Assembly: GCA_002407775.1 (NCBI GenBank)
Contig: DHOP01000049.1
Coordinates: 1,316-15,753 of the forward strand
Length of the DNA stretch: 14,438 nt
DNA from: Prevotella sp. UBA5387
Lineage (GTDB): Bacteria; Bacteroidota; Bacteroidia; Bacteroidales; Bacteroidaceae
Reading direction: 5' to 3'
Numbering within the stretch: the stretch's first letter is position 1; the number at the start of each line of letters is the position of its first letter. A program made the translations under genes and the position numbers. This document shows, one piece after another, positions 1-7,950 of this stretch. Below the pieces are notes generated by a model that worked only from the letters and a program-made list of their open reading frames with translations, had not been told where the DNA came from and did no database searches.

Positions 1-1
1 C

Positions 2-193
2 GCCATCATCACCTATTGTCTCATCGGGATCATTGAGCACGACCTCAAGCTTGGACGTCCCGTCATACAAGTCATGCGAATCCTGGGCAGTTCCTTGCTC
101 ACCAAGGATGACATCATGGAGCTTTTCATCCCGCCTGAAGACGAAGAGAAGCCCGATGATGGACAGCTTGAAATTGAATTTATATACGATTAA
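2..193 (+). CDS. IS4-family (DUF4372-like) transposase, C-terminal fragment cut by window edge
   Basis: An open frame runs from the first bases of the window to TAA at 191-193 and gives the last 63 residues of a protein. The pattern (AIITYCLIGIIEHDLKLGRP, then V-RILG-SLL-K, then an acidic tail with PPEDEEKPDD) matches the C-terminus of Bacteroidetes IS4-type transposases, in which a hydrophobic segment (Y-L-I-I-HDLKL) is followed by a RILG/ILSISL-like helix. The catalytic DDE residues would lie to the left of the window and cannot be checked. It points to an insertion sequence just upstream of the glycan locus. The right terminal inverted repeat should lie within the following bases, but it cannot be identified without the left end. 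The family call rests on a short fragment. Confidence 0.72.
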   Translation, partial: AIITYCLIGIIEHDLKLGRPVIQVMRILGSSLLTKDDIMELFIPPEDEEKPDDGQLEIEFIYD

Positions 194-219
194 CATGTCT
201 TAATAGACGCTAGTGATGT

Positions 220-268
220 TTGGATGTAGAATTATTCTGAGGATACATCAATCCAAGCGTAGAATAAT
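220..268. repeat. Overlapping inverted repeats just after the transposase
   Basis: TTGG at 220-223 and GATGTA at 223-228 face TACATC at 244-249 and CCAA at 253-256, giving about a nine-pair stem with a small bulge. ATTATTCT at 231-238 faces AGAATAAT at 261-268. The two pairings are interleaved, so they are either alternative folds or a pseudoknot-like arrangement. It could be the terminal region or terminator of the insertion sequence. Function is unknown. Confidence 0.35.
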
Positions 269-484
269 ATTATTGGCAATGCTTTATGCAACTTAACTAA
301 TCGTGATGATTAATTTCGCAGCTGGCATCTTTGGGTAGTGTTTGACATGTATTTACAAAGCTAACAGAAATATTGTAAAAGTGTAACAACTAATATCAAA
401 TCTTAAGAATAAATAACACCATTCCTTAATATCGATTAATTAAAAATCAGAAACTTAGCTATTCTGGGATAGAAATGAACAACG

Positions 485-510
485 ATAACCTGAATTAATT
501 TTGAGGTTAT
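485..510. repeat. Inverted repeat ATAACCT / AGGTTAT
   Basis: ATAACCT at 485-491 and AGGTTAT at 504-510 form a perfect 7-base inverted repeat around a 12-base AT-rich centre that itself contains AATTAATT. It could be an operator half-site pair or a weak hairpin. It may also be chance in such AT-rich DNA. Confidence 0.3.
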
Positions 511-784
511 TTCTGCCATGAGTAGATCTTTTTTTCGACATTAAGTAGACTGCAAAACTAGGTAAAGGCGAGAGAAATTCGAATTATAAGTCAAAATACA
601 TTTAAGGTAAATTCTTGTATTAACATTTTGCTTTTATAGAATAACGGGTTGTATTGACATGTCCTAAGTGGATGACTTTATTCTGATTTCTCCATGGTGA
701 TTACCCTAACTCGTTTTTAAGAATTGATGTATTACTTATTTACCTAGGACTTTGTGTTACACATTTATTATTACTACGACTGAA

Positions 785-834
785 TTTTATTTTATTTTAT
801 TTTTTATTGCGTATATATTAATAAAATATATCGC
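785..834. repeat. TTTTA tandem run and adjoining AT palindrome
   Basis: A pentanucleotide pattern (TTTTATTTTATTTTATTTTT) at about 785-805 is followed directly by a stem-loop: GCG, a bulged T, ATATATT at 813-819, loop AATAA, AATATAT at 825-831, then CGC at 832-834. The sequence shows about ten base pairs with one bulge. An easily melted or bent upstream element of the operon promoter is one possible role, but there is no direct evidence. Confidence 0.35.
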
Positions 835-1040
835 ATTCTTGTTCTTCCTAAGAATTGTATTCCAGTAAATCCATCGTGTAAAAAGCAAGATTTACTTTAA
901 AGAACTAGTTCAATCCATACTACTTTTTTGTTCTTGTTATTATGTATTAAGTAATTAGTAATAAGTAAGTTATGAATTCTGTTGAGGCTGAAAAAACTAC
1001 TATTTAGCCTACAGAAACGAAATGGCTTGGTTTAATTTCC

Positions 1041-1048
1041 TATATTTG
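1041..1048 (+). promoter_or_regulatory. Bacteroidetes -7 element (TATATTTG) of the glycan operon
   Basis: TATATTTG at 1041-1048 matches the Bacteroidetes -7 consensus TAnnTTTG exactly and is the best such site in the 1 kb before the first gene. No clean TTTG -33 element sits 19-21 bases upstream; only a weak TTGG at 1027-1030 is present. That would fit a promoter that needs an activator. Transcription would begin near 1055 and leave a leader of about 140 bases. Confidence 0.4.
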
Positions 1049-1193
1049 CAAAAAGAAATTGCTGACCACACTGAGATGTACCTGACCTAACTACTAATCT
1101 CTTTGTGATGACCTATCTTCTATCTGTAGATATTAATCTGAAATATGGATTGTTCCAGACATGGTCAATTGAAAGCACACCTCTCTATCTAGA

Positions 1194-3380
1194 ATGACAA
1201 AACCGAAATCAATTATGATAACAAAGAAACTTGTATTTACATTTCTATCTGCTATGTCGATGGCTTTATCCATCACGGCCGGGGAACTACAATCTCCCAA
1301 TAAGCAGATTTCTCTGAATTTTAATCTCATAAGTGGAATGCCAACCTACCAGGTGAGTTACAAAGGCAAACCAGTTGTCAAACCTAGTAAGTTGGGTTTT
1401 GAACTTATCGATAGTCCGTCATTAATGGACGGATTTGAGGAAATAAAGACAGAGAATTCCTCATTTGACGAAACATGGAAGCCTGTATGGGGAGAAGAAA
1501 ATCAAATACGTAACCATTATAATGAACTGGTTGTTCATCTGCATCAGTCTTCTACTGACAGGTTCTTGGATATTTGTTTCCGCGCGTATGATGACGGCAT
1601 AGGATTCCGTTATGAATTTCCGCAACAAAAGAATCTGACTTATTTCAAGATAAAGGAAGAGCATACTCAGTTCGCAATGACCGGAGATCACATTGCTTGG
1701 TGGATACCCGGCGACTATGACACCCAGGAGTATGATTATACCCAATCACGGCTCTCGGAAATACGTCAATTGCAAGCTAAAGCAGTAACTGGAAATGTTT
1801 CCCAAACCATCTTCTCACCTACAGGAGTGCAGACATCTCTGCAGATGAAGACTGATGACGGTCTGTATATCAACTTACATGAAGCCGCTCTCGTTGATTA
1901 TTCATGCATGAACCTTAATTTTGACGACAAGAACTTCATCTTCGAGTCATGGCTTACCCCTGCAGCTGATGGCAACAAGGGAAGTATGCAAAGCCCATGC
2001 AAGACACCTTGGCGAACAATAGAGGTTTCAGACGATGCTTGTCAGATACTCGCCTCAAAGTTGACCCTAAACCTCAACGAACCATGCAAACTTGAAGACA
2101 CTTCTTGGATACACCCTGTAAAATATATGGGTGTATGGTGGGAGATGATCACGGGCAAAGGCTCATGGTCTTATACCAACGAATTACCTTCCGTGAACCT
2201 TGAGACTGTAGACTATACCAAACTCAAGCCAAATGGCACACATTCAGCTAACACTGCAAATGTAAAGCGATATATCGACTTTGCAGCACGCAACGGTTTC
2301 AGCCAGCTACTGATAGAGGGATGGAACATTGGATGGGAGGATTGGTTTGGCCATCAGAAGGACTATGTGTTCGACTTTGTCACCCCTTATCCTGATTTTG
2401 ATCTGAAGGGTCTCAACGAATATGCCCACTCTAAGGGCATGAAACTCATGATGCACCACGAGACATCCTCTTCAACACGCAACTACGAGCGACATATGGA
2501 AGCTGCATACTCATTCATGAACCGTTATGGCTACGATGCAGTAAAGAGTGGCTATGTCGGAAACATGTTGCCCTATGGAGAACATCATTATGGACAATGG
2601 ATGAACAACCATTACCTCTATGCGGTGAAAGAGGCTGCTAAGCATCATATCATGGTCAATGCCCATGAGGCTGTGCGACCCACAGGCTTATGCCGCACTT
2701 ATCCCAACCTCATCGGTAACGAATCTGCTCGTGGCACGGAATACCAAGCCACAGAAGGCACTAAGCCATTCCATGTTACGATTCTGCCATTCACAAGACT
2801 AAAAGGAGGACCAATGGATTACACACCTGGCATCTTTGAAATGGATATGAACAAGCTTAATCCTAAAAACAACAATCATGTCAATGCAACTATAGCCAAC
2901 CAGTTGGCACTGTATTGTACGTTATACAGTCCGCTTCAGATGGCTGCCGACCTTCCCGAGAATTATGAGAAGCATTTGGATGCCTTCCTGTTTATCAAAG
3001 ACGTTGCGGTGGATTGGGGTGAAAGTCGTTATCTGGAGGCTGAGCCAGGCGAATTCATCACTGTTGCACGAAAAGCCAAAGGTACAGGAAACTGGTTTGT
3101 GGGGAACGTTGCAGGACAACACAACCACATCTCCAATCTGACCCTAGACTTTCTTGACAAGGGAAAGAAGTATGTGGCCACCATCTACTCTGATGCGAAA
3201 GATGCCAACTACAAGACCAATACTCAGGCTTACACTATCAAAAAGGGAATCGTAACTTCAAAGACAAAGCTCAAACTTAACTCTGTCATTGCTGGAGGAT
3301 ATGCCATTAGTCTAATAGAGGTCACCAACGCTTCTCAGACAAAGGGCCTGAAAAATATAAAGAAGTACAGCAATAATTAG
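1194..3380 (+). CDS. susB: GH97 inverting alpha-glucosidase, SusB type
   Basis: A periplasmic exo-acting alpha-glucosidase that releases glucose from non-reducing ends of oligosaccharides; characterised Bacteroides SusB accepts alpha-1,4 and also alpha-1,6 links. The protein has 728 residues from this ATG. A second ATG at 1215 (M8, MITKKLVFTF...) gives a tidier signal peptide and may be the true start. After the signal (to about residue 30) come an N-terminal beta-supersandwich, a TIM barrel and a C-terminal beta domain. Key residues are E423 in HHETS (base), E492 in NAHEA, E510 in GNES and E516 in RGTEY (acid). Their spacings of 69, 18 and 6 equal those of SusB E439/E508/E526/E532, so this is the inverting, calcium-dependent subgroup and not the retaining alpha-galactosidase one. 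An insertion of some 25-30 residues near the N-terminus of Bacteroides SusB is missing here. It leads the operon, 42 bases before the transporter gene. The symbol follows strong similarity to SusB; the locus itself appears dextran-directed. Confidence 0.95.
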   Translation: MTKPKSIMITKKLVFTFLSAMSMALSITAGELQSPNKQISLNFNLISGMPTYQVSYKGKPVVKPSKLGFELIDSPSLMDGFEEIKTENSSFDETWKPVWGEENQIRNHYNELVVHLHQSSTDRFLDICFRAYDDGIGFRYEFPQQKNLTYFKIKEEHTQFAMTGDHIAWWIPGDYDTQEYDYTQSRLSEIRQLQAKAVTGNVSQTIFSPTGVQTSLQMKTDDGLYINLHEAALVDYSCMNLNFDDKNFIFESWLTPAADGNKGSMQSPCKTPWRTIEVSDDACQILASKLTLNLNEPCKLEDTSWIHPVKYMGVWWEMITGKGSWSYTNELPSVNLETVDYTKLKPNGTHSANTANVKRYIDFAARNGFSQLLIEGWNIGWEDWFGHQKDYVFDFVTPYPDFDLKGLNEYAHSKGMKLMMHHETSSSTRNYERHMEAAYSFMNRYGYDAVKSGYVGNMLPYGEHHYGQWMNNHYLYAVKEAAKHHIMVNAHEAVRPTGLCRTYPNLIGNESARGTEYQATEGTKPFHVTILPFTRLKGGPMDYTPGIFEMDMNKLNPKNNNHVNATIANQLALYCTLYSPLQMAADLPENYEKHLDAFLFIKDVAVDWGESRYLEAEPGEFITVARKAKGTGNWFVGNVAGQHNHISNLTLDFLDKGKKYVATIYSDAKDANYKTNTQAYTIKKGIVTSKTKLKLNSVIAGGYAISLIEVTNASQTKGLKNIKKYSNN

Positions 3381-3422
3381 CATTCACAAAAAACAATTTA
3401 TACCTATAACAATACTATTCTT

Positions 3423-6400
3423 ATGAACGAAAAAACAATGAAAACAATGCTATTGCAGCTTTTCCTAGTCTTAGGAATCTTATTCCCATTAGGATTGCAT
3501 GCTCAGCAAATCAATGTGAGAGGAACAGTCTCGGATCAAAGCAATGAACCTGTCATCGGAGCAAGTATCGCCGTGAAAGGAGGAAATACTGGCGCAGTTA
3601 CCGACATTGATGGAAAATTTTCCATTCAGACAGATGCGAATTCTACGCTTACTGTATCCTTTTTGGGGTACAAGACAATGATAGTGCCGGTCAATGGACG
3701 TACAATGATAGATGTTGTGCTTACTGAAGATAATGCACAACTCGACGAAGTTGTTGTCATTGGCTATGGCACCATGAAAAAGGGCGATCTAACTGGCGCA
3801 GTTTCCTCACTTGGCAACAAGGATTTTGGCAACCGTCCAGTGAGCAACATCGGCGAAGCTATGCAAGGAAAATTAGCTGGTGTGCAGGTCATCGATGCTG
3901 GAAAGCCAGGTGACAATGTAACAATTAAAGTACGTGGCCTCGGGTCTATCAATAACAGTGATCCACTTGTAGTGATAGACGGAGTGCCAACTGATTTAGG
4001 AATCAACGCAGTCAACATGGCCGACATCGACCGTCTTGATGTGCTGAAAGATGCCTCTGCTACCGCAATCTATGGCTCTCGTGGTGCGAATGGTGTTATT
4101 ATGATCACTACAAAAAAGGGAGAGAGTGGTAAGAGTGGCTTGTCGCTGTCAGCCAATGCCTCTATGCAAAACGTTACCCATGTACCGACGTTGCTTAATG
4201 CCAGCGAGTATGCTGCATTAAGTAATGACATGATGCTAAACAGCGGACGAGTTCCCAATCCAGACTTTGCAGATCCACAATCACTCGGAGTCGGAACCAA
4301 CTGGACGGATGAGCTCTTTAAAACTGGATTCATGCAGAATTATACGTTGAGCTACTTTGGAGGAAATGATAAGTCACATTATTATGTTTCTGGAGGATTC
4401 CTTGATCAAACAGGAACAGTGAAGAGTGTAGGCTATCAGCGTTTCACCTTCCAATTCAACAGTGATTCACAAGTCACCAGATGGCTGAAATTCTCTAATA
4501 ATCTTTCATTTAGTACAGATAAGAAATCTTCAGGAAGCTATAACATCGGTGATGCGCTTAAAGCTTTACCAGTCTTCCCGGTCAAAGATGATAATGGCGA
4601 ATGGAGTGGACCAGAAGGAAACGCCGAATGGTATGGAAGCATTCGAAATCCAATTGGCCCTACAGAAATCAACACCAGCAATACTAAAGGTTATAATTTC
4701 CTGGCAAACATTACTGCTGAGATTACTTTTGCAAAATGGCTGAAATTTAGAAGTACATTCGGTTATGATGCGAAGTTCTGGTTCTATGACAGTTTCGCTC
4801 CAAAGTACGCTTGGAAGCCTATACCAACAGAAGAAAGCTCTCGCTATAAGAGTGACAACAAATCATTCACCTATCTGTGGGACAACTATTTTACCTTTGA
4901 TTATACGTTAGCCAATGATCATCATTTTAACCTTATGGCTGGAACATCTGCACAATGGAATAATGTAGACTATCTAAATGCTCAAAAGAATGTGTTTCAG
5001 TTTGACAACGTGCATGAGATGGATAATGGACAGAAGATGTATGCTATTGGTGGCAATCTTACTGAGTGGGCACTGTTGTCGTACATGGCTCGATTTACCT
5101 ACAATTACAAAGGGAGATACATGCTCACAGCCACTATCCGAAGAGACGGATCGAGTAAGTTTGGACCTAAGCAGCGCTGGGGAACATTCCCTTCTGTGGC
5201 TCTCGCATGGCGTATATCCGAAGAGGATTGGTTTCCAAAGAATAATTACGTCAACGACCTTAAACTTCGTGCCGGTTACGGTGTAACAGGTAGCCAGGCT
5301 AGTGTGAGCAATTATGGGTATTTGGCCACTTACAGCACAAGCGTCTATCCTTTCGGCACAAGTGGAGATCAGCAGCCAGCCTTGGTTTCGACAACATTGG
5401 CTAATCCCTATATTCATTGGGAACAAGTAGCGCAAAGTAATATCGGATTTGATGCTGCATTATTTAATTCTCGTATTTTCCTTTCGTTTGATGCCTATGT
5501 GAAACGAACAAATCAAATGTTGGTCAAAGCATCTGTTCCAATTACGTCGGGATTCGAGGATACCTCAACAACCTACACTAACGCTGGTAAGGTGCTCAAC
5601 AAAGGATTTGAAGTGAATTTAAGAAGTATCAATTTCGCTAGTAAAAACTTATATTGGGAGACCAGTGTCATTGGAACATATAATCGTAACAAGATAAAGG
5701 ACTTGAATAGCGCAGTTCCATATTATATCAATCAAATTAACAACTCCTATGTGACAATGCTGGCGAAGAATTACCCCATCAACGTTTTCTATGGCTATGT
5801 TACCGATGGTATCTTCCAAAATTTACAGGAGGTGAATAATCATGCTGTTCAACCTGGAGCTTGTCCAGGGGATATCAGATTTCGCGATCTTAACAATGAT
5901 GGTGTGATCAATGACATGGATAGAACAGTGATTGGCAATCCAAACCCAACATGGATGTTCTCTATGAACAATGCGTTGACATACAAAGGCTTTGAATTTT
6001 CCTTCTACCTACAAGGTGTCGCAGGAAACAAGATTTTCAATGCTAACAACATAGACAACACCGGAATGGCTGCAGCCTACAATCAGACAACCGACGTGCT
6101 GAAGCGATGGACAGGTGAAAACACCAGTAACTTCATGCCACGCGCAGTATACGGCGATCCAAACAGCAATAACCGCATATCAGACCGCTTCGTGGAGGAT
6201 GGGTCATACTTAAGACTCAAGAACATTACACTAGCCTATAACTTCCCGAAAAATTGGCTTAATAAACTGCAGATAGAAAACCTACGCATAGCGTTGTCTT
6301 GTGAGAATATTGCAACCATCACAGGTTATAGCGGATTTGACCCTGAAGTGGATATCAATGGTATCGACCTCTCGCGCTATCCAATCTCTAGAACCTACAA

Positions 6401-6425
6401 CGTTGGCTTGAACATTAACTTTTAA
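3423..6425 (+). CDS. SusC/RagA-family TonB-dependent outer-membrane transporter
   Basis: An outer-membrane channel that imports oligosaccharides captured with its SusD partner, powered by TonB. The 1000-residue length is normal for the family. A signal peptide ends near residue 28 (LHAQQ); a second ATG at 3438 (M6) is an alternative start. Residues 31-100 form the carboxypeptidase-D-regulatory-like domain (VRGTVSD...PVIGASI...DIDGKFSI). A TonB box lies near 108-116 (LDEVVVIGY). The plug spans about 118-233, with the family signature GSINNSDPLVVIDGVP at 174-189 and DVLKDASATAIYGSRGANG at 206-224. The rest is a beta-barrel that ends in a terminal phenylalanine (GLNINF). A DxNxDG calcium-loop-like motif (DLNNDGVINDMD) starts at residue 822, as in many SusC proteins. 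No sigma/anti-sigma signalling extension is seen, so control by an ECF pair is unlikely. The SusD gene follows after 12 bases. Confidence 0.97.
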   Translation: MNEKTMKTMLLQLFLVLGILFPLGLHAQQINVRGTVSDQSNEPVIGASIAVKGGNTGAVTDIDGKFSIQTDANSTLTVSFLGYKTMIVPVNGRTMIDVVLTEDNAQLDEVVVIGYGTMKKGDLTGAVSSLGNKDFGNRPVSNIGEAMQGKLAGVQVIDAGKPGDNVTIKVRGLGSINNSDPLVVIDGVPTDLGINAVNMADIDRLDVLKDASATAIYGSRGANGVIMITTKKGESGKSGLSLSANASMQNVTHVPTLLNASEYAALSNDMMLNSGRVPNPDFADPQSLGVGTNWTDELFKTGFMQNYTLSYFGGNDKSHYYVSGGFLDQTGTVKSVGYQRFTFQFNSDSQVTRWLKFSNNLSFSTDKKSSGSYNIGDALKALPVFPVKDDNGEWSGPEGNAEWYGSIRNPIGPTEINTSNTKGYNFLANITAEITFAKWLKFRSTFGYDAKFWFYDSFAPKYAWKPIPTEESSRYKSDNKSFTYLWDNYFTFDYTLANDHHFNLMAGTSAQWNNVDYLNAQKNVFQFDNVHEMDNGQKMYAIGGNLTEWALLSYMARFTYNYKGRYMLTATIRRDGSSKFGPKQRWGTFPSVALAWRISEEDWFPKNNYVNDLKLRAGYGVTGSQASVSNYGYLATYSTSVYPFGTSGDQQPALVSTTLANPYIHWEQVAQSNIGFDAALFNSRIFLSFDAYVKRTNQMLVKASVPITSGFEDTSTTYTNAGKVLNKGFEVNLRSINFASKNLYWETSVIGTYNRNKIKDLNSAVPYYINQINNSYVTMLAKNYPINVFYGYVTDGIFQNLQEVNNHAVQPGACPGDIRFRDLNNDGVINDMDRTVIGNPNPTWMFSMNNALTYKGFEFSFYLQGVAGNKIFNANNIDNTGMAAAYNQTTDVLKRWTGENTSNFMPRAVYGDPNSNNRISDRFVEDGSYLRLKNITLAYNFPKNWLNKLQIENLRIALSCENIATITGYSGFDPEVDINGIDLSRYPISRTYNVGLNINF

Positions 6426-6437
6426 ACGAAAACGACA

Positions 6438-7928
6438 ATGAAAAGACTTCAATATATCATCATAGGACTGTCTGCCTTTCTTACGACATCATGTTCTGAT
6501 TTCCTGGACTTGTCACCTAAGAATACGGTGGACCCAGGTGTTACTATGACTGACAGCGTTGCAACAGCGCTTTCCAATGCCTGTTATCGAACTCTGCAAT
6601 CATCAAATATGTACAATCAGCGAATCTGGACACTCGACATTGTGGCTGGAAACAGCTTGGTTGGTGCTGGTGGTGGTACAGACGGCTTAGAGACCATCCA
6701 GGCATCCAACTTCATTGCGCAGACTGACAATGGAATGGCACTTTACATGTGGCGCTCACCATGGGTGGGTATCGGACAATGCAATATCCTTCTGAAAAAC
6801 CTATCTACCGCCACTGGCTTATCTCAAGCCATCAAGGACAGAAGCATGGGAGAGGCATATTTCCTTCGTGCACATTACTATTTCATTTTGGTGAGATTAT
6901 ATGGTGGAGTGCCTCTCAGATTAGAACCCTTCAATCCAGGTGAATCTACAGCAATTGCAAGAAACACACTTGAGGAAACATATACCCAAATAATGAATGA
7001 CTGTCAGAACGCCATAGATCTACTTCCTACTAAGGCTTCTTACGATAGTAAGAATGTTGGGCGTGCCTGCAAGGAAGCTGCCATGGCCATGATGGCAGAT
7101 ATCTATCTCACATTGGCTCCTGACCATAAGGACTATTATGCCAAGGCTGCAGACCTTTGTAAGGGTATCTCTACCATGGGCTACGACTTATCTACATGCA
7201 AATATGTCGATAACTTTGATGCAACCATTAATAATGGTCCAGAATCCTTGTTCGAGGTTCAGTATTCTGGCAACACCGAGTATGACTTCTGGGGAAACAA
7301 TCCTCAGTCTTCATGGCTTTCTACATTCATGGGACCAAGAAACGCAAATTTCGTAGCAGGAGGTTATGGATGGAACCAACCAACACAAGAATTTGTGGAT
7401 CAGTATGAGCAGGGTGACAAACGCAAGGATTTGACCGTTTTTTACCAAGGATGCCCGGACTTCGACGGAAAGCAATATAAGAGCTCTTACTCCAACACCG
7501 GATACAACGTGAGGAAATTTCTTGTACCGAAGTCGATTTCACCGGAATACAACACAAATCCTGAGAACTTCGTGATATATCGCTATGCCGACGTACTCCT
7601 TATAGAGGCTGAGGCACTTAATGAGCAGGGACTGACTACCGAGGCAGCTGCACCGCTGAACATTGTGCGCACTCGTGCGGGGCTTCCGTCTGTAAGCAAT
7701 CTTTCTCAAGCAGATATGCGTGAAAAAATTATTCACGAGCGTCGAATGGAGCTTGCGTTTGAAGGTCACAGGTGGTTTGACCTGATTCGTCTTGACCACG
7801 GAAACTATGCCCTCAATTATCTGAAGAGCATTGGCAAAGGCAACGTTACCAAAGACAGATTGCTCTTTCCTATCCCCCAGACAGAGATGGATGCTAATTC
7901 ACTGATGACCCAGAATCCAGGTTACTAA
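6438..7928 (+). CDS. SusD/RagB-family glycan-binding surface lipoprotein
   Basis: The surface-exposed lid that binds glycan and hands it to the SusC-like channel encoded just before it. The 496-residue protein begins with a lipoprotein signal with lipobox TTSC (C19), followed by SDFLDLSP, a classic SusD N-terminus. The SusD-like N-terminal region includes the TPR-type helical pairs (GEAYFLRAHYYFILVRLYGG at about residues 136-155, then EETYTQIMNDC). The RagB/SusD C-terminal domain ends with the hallmark RMELAFEGHRWFDLIRLDHG and LFPIPQTEMDAN segments. The gene lies 12 bases after susC-like and 22 bases before the SusE-like gene, so translation is probably coupled and the proteins made together. 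Substrate cannot be read from the sequence; the linked GH66 suggests alpha-1,6-glucan. Confidence 0.97.
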   Translation: MKRLQYIIIGLSAFLTTSCSDFLDLSPKNTVDPGVTMTDSVATALSNACYRTLQSSNMYNQRIWTLDIVAGNSLVGAGGGTDGLETIQASNFIAQTDNGMALYMWRSPWVGIGQCNILLKNLSTATGLSQAIKDRSMGEAYFLRAHYYFILVRLYGGVPLRLEPFNPGESTAIARNTLEETYTQIMNDCQNAIDLLPTKASYDSKNVGRACKEAAMAMMADIYLTLAPDHKDYYAKAADLCKGISTMGYDLSTCKYVDNFDATINNGPESLFEVQYSGNTEYDFWGNNPQSSWLSTFMGPRNANFVAGGYGWNQPTQEFVDQYEQGDKRKDLTVFYQGCPDFDGKQYKSSYSNTGYNVRKFLVPKSISPEYNTNPENFVIYRYADVLLIEAEALNEQGLTTEAAAPLNIVRTRAGLPSVSNLSQADMREKIIHERRMELAFEGHRWFDLIRLDHGNYALNYLKSIGKGNVTKDRLLFPIPQTEMDANSLMTQNPGY

Positions 7929-7950
7929 CACAATAACATCTTTTAAAGAT

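Larger units (their letters stand above)
194..1193. other. 1-kb AT-rich non-coding region upstream of the PUL
   Basis: No credible coding frame is present on either strand. The stretch is very AT-rich and holds an overlapping set of inverted repeats at 220-268, a 7-base-arm inverted repeat at 485-510, a TTTTA tandem run at about 785-805 followed by an AT palindrome at 809-834, and a TAnnTTTG promoter element at 1041-1048. The left part probably includes the right end of the insertion sequence. The right part should hold the control region of the glycan operon. No tRNA or recognisable riboswitch is seen. Confidence 0.6.

Noticed and set aside
785..834. CRISPR array or origin of replication
   Set aside because: The repeats are short AT tracts and one palindrome without spacers of constant length, and no DnaA boxes or replication genes are nearby.
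1133..1330. Short - strand frame overlapping the start of the GH97 gene
   Set aside because: It covers the leader and signal-peptide region of a certain gene, has no family resemblance, and no promoter element points leftward there.
3381..3422. Separate promoter for the SusC-like gene
   Set aside because: The 42-base gap contains no TAnnTTTG or TTTG element, so co-transcription from upstream is more likely.
4974..5435. Open frame of 153 codons on the - strand
   Set aside because: It lies wholly inside the SusC-like gene, whose sequence is clearly coding on +. The product has no recognisable features; a shadow frame.
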